Of a DNA stretch of 51,202 nt, positions 9,391 to 18,100 are shown in pieces. The stretch is from Verrucomicrobiota bacterium. Lineage in GTDB: Bacteria > Verrucomicrobiota > Verrucomicrobiia > Opitutales > Opitutaceae. The stretch covers positions 1-51,202 of the forward strand of contig JAEWNN010000001.1 of assembly GCA_023457035.1 (NCBI GenBank), in the 5' to 3' direction. Numbering within the stretch: position 1 is the stretch's first letter; each line of letters opens with the position of its first letter. The notes below the pieces were generated by a model. The model did no database searches. It saw only the letters and a list, made by a program, of their open reading frames with translations, and was not told the origin of the DNA. The translations under genes were made by a program, and so were the position numbers.

Positions 9391-9880
9391 GGCCGCCCAC
9401 GCTTGGCAGAAGCCGCGCCCGCGCAAGCCCGCGCAGCACGCACCGCGCCCCCTCCGCCGCCTGTCACTTATTGAACCTTGCGTGATAGCCGGACGCTTGC
9501 ATGTGGACCCGCTGGCCCTCAAGCGGGTCAAGGACTCGGTCTGCAACGGAACTCCGATCATTCGGAGACGAACGCTGTCCGCGGCGGCTCACGCCCGGGC
9601 CCGCGTTGGGGGCAACGCGGCCCCCCTCGGTCAGTCTATTATGCGAGGATCGATAGGCCTTGTCGCCCGCTACCGCCTCGGTCCGCCCCGCCTGCCCACG
9701 GCCCACCGTCCACCGCCAACCGTCCACCGGCTACCGGCAACCGTCTACCGGCAACCGTCTACCGTCTACCGGCAACCGGCAACCGGTCACCGCCCACCGT
9801 TCTCCCGCGGACGGCGCCTTTGTTGACAGATCTTTTTTCGAACAAGCCGCCGGTTGCTCTGTCCCAGCGCGCAAACCCAG
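9391..9880. other. 490-bp intergenic region between divergent genes
   Basis: No supported gene. It holds a hairpin with 8-bp arms at 9506-9529 (GACCCGCT / AGCGGGTC), a run of 7-bp-period repeats at 9695-9806 (listed separately), and a TTGACA at 9823-9828 that could be a -35 box for the plus-strand small gene, although no convincing -10 follows at 17 bp. Confidence 0.6.
9695..9806. repeat. Tandem degenerate heptad repeat, NNNACCG x14
   Basis: From 9702 to 9799 the sequence parses without a single slip into fourteen consecutive 7-mers of form NNNACCG (TCCACCG, CCAACCG, GCTACCG, GCAACCG, TCTACCG and so on), with imperfect units on both flanks. The last four positions are nearly invariant while the first three vary among a few triplets. 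Shorter arrays with the same unit occur at 15073-15107 and 46718-46752. Confidence 0.95.
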
Positions 9881-10285
9881 ATGAACTCCGAGGAGGAACT
9901 GCAGGTGCGCCGCGAGGTGCGCGCCGCCGTGTTTCGCACGGAGCGGCTGCGCGCCGTCGGGCGGGTGGCGGAGTCCCGCGAGGAACTCGAGGGCGAACTC
10001 GCGGCCGCGCAAGCGCGGCTGGCCAGCCTCGGAATCGCGGACGCCGCCGCACTCGTCCTGCGCTGGCGCGCCGAGGACGAGGGCGCCTTTGCGCTCGCGA
10101 CGCTGCTCTGCGAACTGCTGGCGCAGCGGCAGCCGCCCGCCACCCCACTGTCCGTGCCCCACACCGACGCAGCGCCCACACCGGCGCTCGCCTTTCCGCC
10201 GCCCGCCACGGACACCCCCGTGCTGGCCGATCTGCTCGACGCGATGCTCGCCCAGGAGCGACGCCCGCGGCCGCCCTCTCCCTGA
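9881..10285 (+). CDS. Small charged, probably coiled-coil protein upstream of the MamK-like actin
   Basis: 134 residues from ATG 9881. The N-terminal two thirds is rich in Glu/Arg/Ala with heptad-like hydrophobic spacing ('ESREELEGELAAAQARLASL'), suggesting a helical coiled coil; the C-terminal third is Pro/Ala/Thr-rich and probably disordered, ending in a short helix ('VLADLLDAMLAQE'). No family recognised. It lies 73 bp upstream of, and on the same strand as, the actin-like gene, so it may be an accessory or regulator of that filament; this is inference from position only. Confidence 0.6.
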   Translation: MNSEEELQVRREVRAAVFRTERLRAVGRVAESREELEGELAAAQARLASLGIADAAALVLRWRAEDEGAFALATLLCELLAQRQPPATPLSVPHTDAAPTPALAFPPPATDTPVLADLLDAMLAQERRPRPPSP

Positions 10286-10358
10286 TCTTCATTTCCCCGG
10301 AGCGGAAGCGCTCCCCACTCGCGAGGCCCGGGACCACCAAACAACTAATACACAGACC

Positions 10359-11504
10359 ATGAGTTCCGCCATCCCGTCCGCCCCGCCTCCCGCGCCCGTC
10401 GCCTCGATCCCGCAAAACGCGCCCGCCGCGCGCCGCGTGCAGAGCAAGACCATCCTCGTCGGCCTCGACCTCGGCACCAACAAGTGCTGCCTCATCGCCG
10501 GCGCCCCCGACTCCACCGACATCGCCGTCGGCAAGGTCCTGCCAAGCACCGTCGGCTACGTGAAACCCGGCATCATCAACGGCATCGTGCCCGGCAACGC
10601 CGACACGCTCTTCGGCGACGACGCCGTCCGCTGCGCGCTCCATGTCGACTTGGTCGCCCCGTTGCGCCACGGCGTGATCCACGACGCCCGCGCCGCCCGC
10701 GACCTGCTCCGCCACCTGCGCTCGCTCGTCGATCCCACCGGCCAGGCGGAGGTGCGCGCGGTCGTCGGCGTGCCGGCCAACGCCGAGCCCGAGGCGCGCG
10801 AGCAGATCCGCCGCAGCGTCGTGGGCGCGTTCGAGCGCGTGCTGCTAATCCCCGAGCCGTTCCTGGCCGCCATCGGCGTGCGCGAGGACACCCGCCTCGG
10901 GCAGGCGCAGTACGTCGACCCGGTGAGCAACTCGCTCATCGTCGACATCGGCGCCGGCACCACCGACCTCTGCCTCGTGCAGGGCTACTTCCCCACCGCC
11001 GACGACCAGGTGAGCTTCAACTTCGCCGGCGACGCCGTGGATCAGCTTCTCCACGACGCGATCAGCCAGCTCTATCCGGACTGCAAACTCGACGCGCTCT
11101 CGGTGCGCCAGATCAAGGAGGCCCACGCCTACTGCGGCGCCATCCGCAAGCCGATCGATGTGCGGATCGTGCTCGGCGGCAAGGCCCGCACCCTCGAGCT
11201 CGGCGAGGTGATCGGCCACGCCTGCAACCAGCTCGTCGACCGCGTCTTCGACTCCGCCAAGCGCCTCATCGCCCGGGTACCGAACCACTCCGTCGTGCGC
11301 CTGCTGCAGAACATCGTCGTCACCGGCGGCGGCAGTCAGATTCGCGGCATCGATACGGAGCTGCAGGCCCGCTTCGCGGCCGACGGCTACGAGGCGCCGA
11401 AGGTCCGCCTCGCCGGCCCCGACTACCAGCGCTACTGCGCGATCGGCGCGCTCAAAGCCGCCCGCGCGGCCCGCGAGAACCAGTGGCAGTACGTGGTGGG
11501 CTGA
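10359..11504 (+). CDS. MamK-like bacterial actin (actin/Hsp70-superfamily ATPase)
   Basis: 381 residues from ATG 10359. A Pro/Ala-rich N-terminus (1-30) precedes the actin fold: phosphate-1 loop 'LVGLDLGTNKCCL', interface segment 'AVVGVPANAEPEA', phosphate-2 loop 'SLIVDIGAGTTDLCLVQGYF', and adenosine loop 'NIVVTGGGSQIRGI'. Segments around phosphate 2 ('DIGAGTTD...PTADDQVSFNFAGDAVD') and the adenosine loop ('LLQNIVVTGGGSQIRG') resemble MamK of magnetotactic bacteria more than MreB or FtsA; there is no FtsA SHS2-like subdomain. Such proteins polymerise with ATP into filaments that position cell structures. No magnetosome genes are nearby, so the cargo is unknown. Confidence 0.75.
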   Translation: MSSAIPSAPPPAPVASIPQNAPAARRVQSKTILVGLDLGTNKCCLIAGAPDSTDIAVGKVLPSTVGYVKPGIINGIVPGNADTLFGDDAVRCALHVDLVAPLRHGVIHDARAARDLLRHLRSLVDPTGQAEVRAVVGVPANAEPEAREQIRRSVVGAFERVLLIPEPFLAAIGVREDTRLGQAQYVDPVSNSLIVDIGAGTTDLCLVQGYFPTADDQVSFNFAGDAVDQLLHDAISQLYPDCKLDALSVRQIKEAHAYCGAIRKPIDVRIVLGGKARTLELGEVIGHACNQLVDRVFDSAKRLIARVPNHSVVRLLQNIVVTGGGSQIRGIDTELQARFAADGYEAPKVRLAGPDYQRYCAIGALKAARAARENQWQYVVG

Positions 11505-11545
11505 GTCCGCGAGCTTTCCTGCCCGCGACCCCGAGCCGCCGCCCC

Positions 11546-11674
11546 GTGGCGGGGTGCTTCAGCCCCCGCCTCTCGGCCCCGTCCGCCGCGCAAGCGCCGT
11601 CGCACCGCCCCCGGCTCCGTCGCCGCCGGCGCGTCATCCCGTATCCGCCAGCCCGGGCTGAAGCACCGGGCCAC
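11546..11674. repeat. 129-bp inverted-repeat element, copy 1 (MITE/REPIN-like)
   Basis: Begins GTGGCGGGGTGCTTCAGCCC and ends GGGCTGAAGCACCGGGCCAC; the ends are 20-bp imperfect inverted repeats. The GC-rich interior has no reading frame of its own. A second copy of exactly the same length is at 14927-15055. It lies between the actin-like gene and the 3' end of the convergent SIMPL-like gene. Confidence 0.85.
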
Positions 11675-11711
11675 GGCGGAGCCCTGGCCACGCCATGCTC
11701 CCATTCCGACC

Positions 11712-12689
11712 TCAGCTCTTCGCCGCCTTCCGCGCCTCGAGTTCGCGCGCCTGGGCCTCGCGCTCGCGCACCTTGAGTTCATAGACCGAGCGGAACGTGA
11801 AGCCGTAGTCGATCCACAGCTCGACCTCGCGCTCCGAGCAACTGCGCAACCGGATCGGCCCGTTCAGACCGGTGACGAGCACCTCCATGTTTTCGCCCAG
11901 CCCCTTCTTCACGGTCTCGAGATCATCGAAGATCTTCGCGAGCAGCTCCTTTCGCAGATCGTTCGGACGCTTCAGGTAGAGCGCGACCGGGCCATCGATC
12001 ACCTTCGTGCCGCCGACGAGTTTCGCCGCCGAGACGAGCGCCCGCACCTGTTTCACGCGCTCGTAGAGCCGCGCGTCGTCGCCGAGTTCCGCGAACACTG
12101 CGAAGTTGGCGAACGACGTCACCACGCCACCCTTGCCGACGAGCGAACGCGAGCGGTTGCCGCTCATGAGCTGCACCTCGCGATTCTCGAAGCGCAGGCC
12201 CGGCGTCTCCTTGATCTTCGCCGCGAGCGCGTCGACGGAGTCGGTCAGCTCCTTGTTGCGCTGGTCCTGCTTGTCCGCCGAGTTCGAGAGCGCGAACTCG
12301 ATGATCACCGCATCCGCCCGGCGGATGAGCGTGATCGGGACAGAGGGCATCGGTTGGGCGGTTGCATTCGCCGCCGCAACGATCCTGGTCCCGGCCAATG
12401 TACTCGTGGCCACGTAGCCCCGGTCATTGACCGAGGTCACTTCGAACGGACTTAGCACCACCGCTTCCTCCGCCTCTCCTTGATCGGGGGCAGAGTCCTG
12501 CCCGATCACGCCAGTCACGCCGCAAAGCGCGAGCAGCGGCACGACCAGCCATGGCGTGAGCGTTTGGCGGCGATGGCGGGCCGCAGCCGGGCGCGCCGGG
12601 TTCGGTGGCAGCGTCGCAGCCGCGGAGACGAGCTCACCGGCAGCCGGGGCGCGGCGAGAGACGAAGGAAGAAAGCGGAGTGTTGTTCAT
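11712..12689 (-). CDS. Exported protein with TonB-box/plug-like segment and SIMPL-like domain
   Basis: 325 residues. Residues 1-45 are Arg/Ala/Pro-rich, then a hydrophobic segment (about 46-63, 'PWLVVPLLALCGVTGVIG') directs it to the envelope. Residues about 75-102 read 'AVVLSPFEV' ... 'GYVATSTLAGTRI', the segment at the TonB-box/plug start of Opitutaceae TonB-dependent receptors, but no barrel follows. The rest (about 118-310) resembles a SIMPL (DUF541) domain: 'ADAVIIEFALS', a long helix, then 'GLRFENREVQLMSG', ending in a charged helix rich in Arg/Glu. The ATG at 12689 lies 50 bp downstream of a conserved 73-bp upstream element shared with two neighbouring units. Function unknown; the SIMPL call is tentative. 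Confidence 0.6.
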   Translation of the reverse strand: MNNTPLSSFVSRRAPAAGELVSAAATLPPNPARPAAARHRRQTLTPWLVVPLLALCGVTGVIGQDSAPDQGEAEEAVVLSPFEVTSVNDRGYVATSTLAGTRIVAAANATAQPMPSVPITLIRRADAVIIEFALSNSADKQDQRNKELTDSVDALAAKIKETPGLRFENREVQLMSGNRSRSLVGKGGVVTSFANFAVFAELGDDARLYERVKQVRALVSAAKLVGGTKVIDGPVALYLKRPNDLRKELLAKIFDDLETVKKGLGENMEVLVTGLNGPIRLRSCSEREVELWIDYGFTFRSVYELKVREREAQARELEARKAAKS

Positions 12690-12738
12690 GGGACGGGATA
12701 GGAGGTTTGGAGTGTTTTTCTGGATCCGACGCCGTCAA

Positions 12739-12811
12739 CCCTATCACTTCCGCCCGCCCGAGTTGTCAGACCGGTGCAAGACTTTGTCAGAAGTTTCCCG
12801 GGAAATGTCAG
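12739..12811 (-). promoter_or_regulatory. Conserved 73-bp upstream element, copy 1 (three CTGACAA boxes, 21-bp phase)
   Basis: Read toward the gene at 12689, TGACA boxes occur at 12805-12811, 12784-12790 and 12763-12769, exactly 21 bp apart, followed by ACTCGG...GGAAGTGATAGGG. The proximal box and the GATAGG sequence are spaced like -35/-10 elements. It aligns without gaps to the elements at 14835-14907 and 18439-18511. Confidence 0.8.
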
Positions 12812-12867
12812 GAGCTCCACAGCCAACGGATCCCGAGCAACCGACTCGCCTCCGCGGCGATCAAACA

Positions 12868-13989
12868 TCACGCGACCGGACTGCGCGGTTGCCCCACCAC
12901 TGGGGGAAGTCCCGTCGAGAAACGTGAGACCAAAGCGCGGCTTCCCGAGTTCTCCGCCAAAGTCCGCTCCCTGTCGGTGATGGGGATACACCAAAGCAGC
13001 GCAACACGATCACAGCCGACGTCCGGCAAGACGAGAGCAGGCGCTCCTTGTGCCTGCTTGGCCAAAAGTACGGCTGATAACGACCGCAACTTCTCCGCTT
13101 CGCTGAAAACATCGCAGCCGACCGTATGGCCATCCCCCAAGAAAGTAATCTGCTGCCACGGAAGCGCCGCGATGCCACTCAGATACGAGCCGAAATCTTC
13201 CACGACGGCCATGGGCACGCTGCGGTGGAAACACGCCGCCAACTCGATCCGACGCACCTCCTCCGGTTTATCCGTGTACATTTCAACGACCGGTTGAGGC
13301 CTGAGGGAAAGACCGACCGTCAGGAGATAGACCCGCTCGCCGCACTCGTAGAGCGCCAATCCCCGCGGTGGCCAAGCCCCCCCGTCGATCGCGAAGTACC
13401 GGGAGTGCTGCCCGATGACACCCGCATATGCCGCCATGATGCAATCCTGCGCGCGCAGCCACGGCGACTCCGGCTGTTCCCACTCCGCCCAGAAACGACG
13501 TGCTGCATCCACCCGGCGGCACATCACATTCTCGGGCCCAAGTTCCCAACACAAGGGACTCTCGCCGCGGCAATCCCGGGCATAGCCGTTGAAACCACCC
13601 GCCCCGCTCCAACCGGGGATCACTGCCAGCAACTCGCCGTTCTCAAACAGTGCGACACCATCCCCCTCAGGTAACCAGACGACCTCCAGTGCATCCGCCT
13701 CAAGCGGTGGCTGCCCCTCTGGATAAACGCAGAAACGTCGAGGCAAAAGCGGCGGTTGGCCCGTACGCATCGCCTGCACATCCAGCTCTTCGGGCGCGTG
13801 AGCAAGGTTCCGAACCCAGCAGGACTTGAGTCCAAACTGCTCGTTGCGAGTGGCGCGAAGATACAGGTGCACGACCCGTGCATCTTGATCGACGGCCACC
13901 TCGAGGTTTCCATCCGGGGACACCTCCTGAAGCAAAGTTCGCGGCTCCTGCATGGCGGCCAGCAAGGACATCTGTGTCCGACAAGTCAC
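12868..13989 (-). CDS. SUFU (suppressor of fused)-like domain protein
   Basis: 373 residues if started at the GTG at 13989 (AGGG lies just upstream); an ATG at 13971 is an alternative. No signal peptide. The N-terminal half is beta-rich ('GNLEVAVDQDARVVHLYLRA') and unrecognised. The C-terminal half (about 215-355) follows the bacterial SUFU pattern: 'LTVGLSLRPQP', 'RIELAACF', a W-containing helix, 'FLGDGHTVGCDVF', then 'VALLWCIPITDRERTLAEN'. Bacterial SUFU-domain proteins are often toxin-immunity or stress proteins, but nothing here proves that. It starts 16 bp after the stop of the lipoprotein gene, so the two form an operon behind the element at 14835-14907. Confidence 0.6.
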   Translation of the reverse strand: MTCRTQMSLLAAMQEPRTLLQEVSPDGNLEVAVDQDARVVHLYLRATRNEQFGLKSCWVRNLAHAPEELDVQAMRTGQPPLLPRRFCVYPEGQPPLEADALEVVWLPEGDGVALFENGELLAVIPGWSGAGGFNGYARDCRGESPLCWELGPENVMCRRVDAARRFWAEWEQPESPWLRAQDCIMAAYAGVIGQHSRYFAIDGGAWPPRGLALYECGERVYLLTVGLSLRPQPVVEMYTDKPEEVRRIELAACFHRSVPMAVVEDFGSYLSGIAALPWQQITFLGDGHTVGCDVFSEAEKLRSLSAVLLAKQAQGAPALVLPDVGCDRVALLWCIPITDRERTLAENSGSRALVSRFSTGLPPVVGQPRSPVA

Positions 13990-14005
13990 GCCAAACCCTG
14001 CCGAC

Positions 14006-14794
14006 TCAATTCATCATCGTAACCGCCACGTCGACGATCTTGCCATCGCGCACAATGATGAAGCCGCTGCGGCCGCAGAGACCCTGCCATGTCTCCTCGG
14101 GCGAGCAAAACTCGAACACCCGATCCCCGGGTTTCACAGGGTGTTCCGCTCCGAGTTCGAGTGTGCTCGTGTCCGCCGTCACCTCGCCCGACACCCACGA
14201 CACGAATTCGCAGTCCGCCTCCGATCGCACCATGCTGAAGAGTTCCACTTTGACCGGGTTCTTCTCGACGAATTTCGCCACGTAGATTCCCCGCTTTCCA
14301 CCGATAATCATCTTCGCCATCGGTACCGAAACGTTGATCAGGATGGTGAATGCGTCCTGGAACTTTTTGTCCTGTCGAAACGTCGGCTCATCACGCCCGC
14401 GCTCGAGGACTGGGCGATACTCGTCGCGCACCATCAACTGGACGAAACGATCCTTGGGGTACTCAGCGCGGATGAAGGCCTGCAACGCCTGCGTGTGCTC
14501 CCTATCCAGCTCGGGATACGCCGAGAAGTACTTCTCGGTCATCCCCGCGAGCACCGCGTCGTAGACGCCCTCAACCTCCGAGAACGGATAGTTCGGATTC
14601 GCCGCGGCGTCCCGTTCCTCGACGCCGACGCGTCCCGCGCCCCTCGAGCCGATAGAGGCGCAGCCTGTGGCGAGAAGCAGCAATACCACCGCACTCCCCA
14701 CGCAAAGCGTCCCGAGACGGGCAAGGATACTGGTGGTGGGCACATCGTTCGTCGTGGAAGAATTGAGGATGGAGAAGGCAGGGCGATTTTTCAT
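14006..14794 (-). CDS. Lipoprotein of unknown function
   Basis: 262 residues. A type II signal peptide is visible: a charged N-terminus, hydrophobic core 'LCVGSAVVLLLLATGCAS' and lipobox LATG-C at about residues 43-47, so the mature protein should be acylated and membrane-attached. The mature part is mixed alpha/beta with 'DREHTQALQAFIRAEYPKDR' and a final strand pair ('GFIIVRDGKIVDVAV'); no family recognised. It heads an operon with the SUFU-like gene and has the shared 73-bp element 41 bp upstream of its ATG. Confidence 0.7.
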   Translation of the reverse strand: MKNRPAFSILNSSTTNDVPTTSILARLGTLCVGSAVVLLLLATGCASIGSRGAGRVGVEERDAAANPNYPFSEVEGVYDAVLAGMTEKYFSAYPELDREHTQALQAFIRAEYPKDRFVQLMVRDEYRPVLERGRDEPTFRQDKKFQDAFTILINVSVPMAKMIIGGKRGIYVAKFVEKNPVKVELFSMVRSEADCEFVSWVSGEVTADTSTLELGAEHPVKPGDRVFEFCSPEETWQGLCGRSGFIIVRDGKIVDVAVTMMN

Positions 14795-14834
14795 CGGCGG
14801 GGGTTTTGATACTGGGTTGGTTGTGACTTTTCCA

Positions 14835-14907
14835 GTCTACCGCCTCTGCCTCGCCGAGTTGTCACCACCAAGTAAGACTTTGTCAGAAGTTTCCCGGGCT
14901 TTGTCAG
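14835..14907 (-). promoter_or_regulatory. Conserved 73-bp upstream element, copy 2
   Basis: Same layout as the copies at 12739 and 18439: TGACA boxes at 14901-14907, 14880-14886 and 14859-14865 (21-bp phase; the proximal box reads GTGACAA), then ACTCGG and GGCGGTAGAC 41 bp from the ATG at 14794. The stretch between the middle and proximal boxes differs from the other copies while the boxes and the CCCGGGAAACTT spacer are kept, which points to selection on the boxes. Confidence 0.8.
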
Positions 14908-14926
14908 GCGCCGCGCGGGGCCGTTT

Positions 14927-15055
14927 GTGGCGGTGTGCTTCAGCCCCCGCCGCTCGACCCCGTCCGCCGCGCAAGCCTCGTCGCACCGCCCCGGGCTCCG
15001 TCGCCGCCAGCGCTTCATCCCGTATCCGCCGGCCCGGGCTGAAGCACCGGGCCAC
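14927..15055. repeat. 129-bp inverted-repeat element, copy 2 (MITE/REPIN-like)
   Basis: Same length and near-identical sequence to 11546-11674, bounded by GTGGCGGTGTGCTTCAGCCC and GGGCTGAAGCACCGGGCCAC. It sits 20 bp beyond the distal box of the 73-bp element, i.e. just upstream of the lipoprotein promoter region. Confidence 0.85.
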
Positions 15056-15072
15056 GGTCCAGCGACTCCGCA

Positions 15073-15107
15073 TCCACCGGTCACCGCTCACCGGCTACCG
15101 AGAACCG
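15073..15107. repeat. Heptad repeat, NNNACCG x5
   Basis: Five consecutive 7-mers TCCACCG, GTCACCG, CTCACCG, GCTACCG, AGAACCG. Same unit as the long array at 9695-9806. It lies between the 129-bp element and the terminator of the VIT/vWA gene. Confidence 0.9.
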
Positions 15108-15143
15108 TCCGTTCCACTCCTCGTGCTTCGCCTCGTACGCAAA

Positions 15144-15171
15144 GCGGGCGCGGCCTTGCGACCGCGCCCGC
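15144..15171 (-). terminator. Probable terminator of the VIT/vWA gene
   Basis: A perfect 10-bp stem GCGGGCGCGG / CCGCGCCCGC with an 8-nt loop, about 25 bp past the stop at 15196; on the minus strand it is followed by only a short TTT run, so it is a weaker intrinsic terminator. Confidence 0.5.
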
Positions 15172-15195
15172 CCGTTCCTCCAACCGACCCAAGAT

Positions 15196-18100
15196 TCACT
15201 CCGGGATCTCGATGCTCCCGATCTCGAGGCTCCGCGACTCGGCGCCGAGCTGGACCGTCGTCGTCTGCACCTTCTGCGCGGGGGTGCCGTAGCCGGTGAT
15301 GAGGCGCACCTGCGCCGTCACCGGACCGCGCGCGGTGGTGCGCTGGTCGCCATAGTAGTTGATCCGCACCGTGTATCGTCCCGGGGCCGGTCGACGCAGC
15401 AGAAACTCCTCCGGGCCGTACCCCTGCGTGAAATCACAGGATAGAAAACCGCCCTGCGCGGTGTTCCGGTTGCTGTAGATCGCCCGCTCGCCCACCGGGT
15501 CGTCGACCCACAGGTCGATGTCGCAGTTGTCGGCATCCCAGGTCAGCACCACGCGCAAGCCTACCGGCAACGCCTGCCGCAGCCGCGCGTCGACCGTCGA
15601 GAGATCGACGCGCTCGCCGCAGGTGTCCGCGATCGCGTTCAACTCGCCGAGCGCGAGCAGCTCGATCCCGGGGAAACGGTTGTGCCACGGTTTCTCCACC
15701 ACCTCCCAGAGCAGATCGATGGCGCGCTGGAAATCCTTCAACGCCACACAGGCGAGCGCGAGGTCGCGTCGGCTCTGCGGTTCTTCGCCGCGGATCTTGA
15801 GCACGCGCTCGAAGAGCGGTCGCGCCAATTCAGGCCGCCCCGCCTGCAACAGCCGGTGGCCGAGCACACGCAGCAACGCGGCATCCTCGAGCTGCAGCTC
15901 CGCCAGATTGGAGAGCACGCGCAAGCCCAGCGCTTTCTCGCCCACCTCGAGGAAGAAGCCGCCGACGTCGAGATAGAAGCCCACGTCGCGCCAGTGGTCC
16001 GCCCGCTCCTCGAGGTAGACCGCGTACCGCTCGCCCGCCGTCGCCCGGCGCAGATGATCGAGATAACCGGCGTTCGCCGTCCATGATTGAAGCGTGATCG
16101 TCCTCTGCGCGGCATCACCACGCGCCGCCGTCCCAGAAAAGTTGCCCCGCACGCCAGCGACCTCCGTGTTCGTCGTGTACTGCATGAGGCTCCGATTGTC
16201 CGTCGCACCAACGTCACGGAGAAGCGCGGGGGTCACCACCGAAATCGCCGAGCCGATATCGCGCAGCGTGGTACGGACGCGAGTTCCCGCCAACGTCGTC
16301 ACCGCGGCGTAGCCAGTGCTCGGCTCGGCAGTGACTTCGAACGGACTGAGCACAATCACTTCCTCCTCGCCGGCAGAGGCCACAGGGGATGCCGACGCCG
16401 GCGCCGCGGATAGCGCGGCGTCGGTCGTCGCGGCCCGCACGCTTTGCGGCACCACAGCCGGAGCTTGGACCGGAGCCGAAGCATCGACTACCGCAGGAGC
16501 GACAACGGGAGTTGCCGGGGCCGAGGCTTGCGCCACTGCGACCGGAGCGCGGTTCGTGCGCTCGACGTGTTTCTTCTTCACCGGCTTCTTCTCCCACCAT
16601 TTCACCCGTTCCTTGAACTGCGCCGCGACACCGTCGAGGTGTTCATCGCGCTCCTTGCGGGACTCGCCCTCGCGCTCCCGGCGCAGCGCCTTCCACTCCG
16701 AGCGCAGCTCCTCCGGCGGCGCGATATCGAACTGCAGGTAGTCTGCGACCGTCTCGAGCACGATCAGAGAGGTGTCCGCTGTCACGATACCGAACTCCCG
16801 GCTGGTCCGGCGGATGTCGTCGCGGTTGCGCTCGGCATCGAGCGAGAGCGCGTCGATCTTCGCCGCGGCCCAGGCGCGTGCCGCCAGCGTGCCGGCACCC
16901 TCACCGGACCGCACCACGACCTCAACCTCGCGCGCCTCGCGCTCGTTCCGGCCGATCCGCAGCCGCACCGCGGCCTGCTCGCTCCGCAGCAACCCGGTCA
17001 CGGTCAGATACCGGTTCGCCAATACCGCTCCCGCTTCCGGAAACACCTGCGCCACCGCCTGCGGATCGCGCGCGACCTCCCACACCTGCAGCGGCAACGC
17101 GCGGACCGCCTGCGCCGCCGCCTCGGGCTCAACAGTGGTGAGGTTCGCGAGCACACCACCTTGGCCGGCACTCAACGCCTTCAGGCCCGCGACATCCGCC
17201 GCCGCGCTCGCCAGCACCGCATGCACCGGCGCCTTCAACGCCGCGATCTGCGAACGGGGTTCGGTGGCGCCGTAGTTGAACAAGCCGTCGGAAAACAGCA
17301 GCCACTCGTCCACGGCCCGGTCGCGCTTCACGCCGTCGAGCGAGCTCGCGCCGTCGTAGACAACCTTCTCGAGCACTTGCCGCAGCGCCGTCCAGTCGCC
17401 ACCGCGCACGCCGAAATCGGCCGCGATCTCGGCGGCGTCGCGCACGCACACCAGGCGCACCTCGACGTCCGGCACGAGCCGGAACCACGCGTCGAGAAAC
17501 GCGAACTCCTTCGCGTGGTCGCGCCCCCGCCCCGAGCTCGAAGCATCCCAGAGGAGACCCACTACCTTCGGCGCCGGACGCGCCGCCTCCGGAAAGTCCG
17601 GCAATGTCACCTCGGCGCTGAAATATTCCCGTCCATCGCGTTTCTCAGTCAGTACCGCCGGTCCGGCGACCGGCGGAAGGGTGAGCTCGATCACGCCCTG
17701 CGCCGCCGTGGCCTCCTTCCGCAGACGCAGCGTCCGCTCCGCATCCCACTTCGGCAACGCGAAGGGCAGCGTGGACGAGACCGCCGCGGGCTCGGTGCTG
17801 CCGGTGCGCACCGCGACGGCGAGGTCGAGGCGGGCCAGCTTGTCGGCGAAGTTCAGCGGAATCCGGTGATTGGCGACACCGCCGGCGTCGCGCGCGAGTT
17901 CCTCCTGGTAGGCGATCACGATGTGCCGGCGGCCCTGCGCGGGCAGCGGGAAGATCCGCGCCCGGTAGTTGTTGCCCGCCGTCTTCTCCAGCAGCCCGGG
18001 ATCGACGCCGCGCCGCGCGATCTCCTCGAAGGCGGCGCGCCCCTTCTCCTTCTCCACCGGCATCGCCTCGCGCAGGTGCCCGTCGATATCGAGCGCGAAC

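Noticed and set aside
7543..9474. 643-codon plus-strand frame opposite the P1B ATPase
   Set aside because: Arg/Pro/His-rich antisense shadow; the ATPase motifs are all on the minus strand.
9478..9500. Shared word 'GCGTGAT.GCC.GACGCTTGC' at 9482 and 18592 as a dispersed element
   Set aside because: Only about 22 bp with mismatches and no common boundaries; could be chance.
9695..9806. Replication-origin iterons or DnaA-box cluster
   Set aside because: The unit NNNACCG does not resemble DnaA boxes (TTATCCACA) and no initiator gene is near.
10359..11504. FtsA or PilM
   Set aside because: The order of phosphate and adenosine loops is uninterrupted by an SHS2-type 1C subdomain, there is no C-terminal amphipathic anchor, and no ftsZ/ftsQ or pilNOPQ genes adjoin.
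12763..12790. Sigma-54 promoter (GG-N10-GC) within the 73-bp element, from TGACAAAGTCTTGCA
   Set aside because: The -24 GG is GA and the spacing is 9 rather than 10; the TTGCA part is lost in the copy at 14835.
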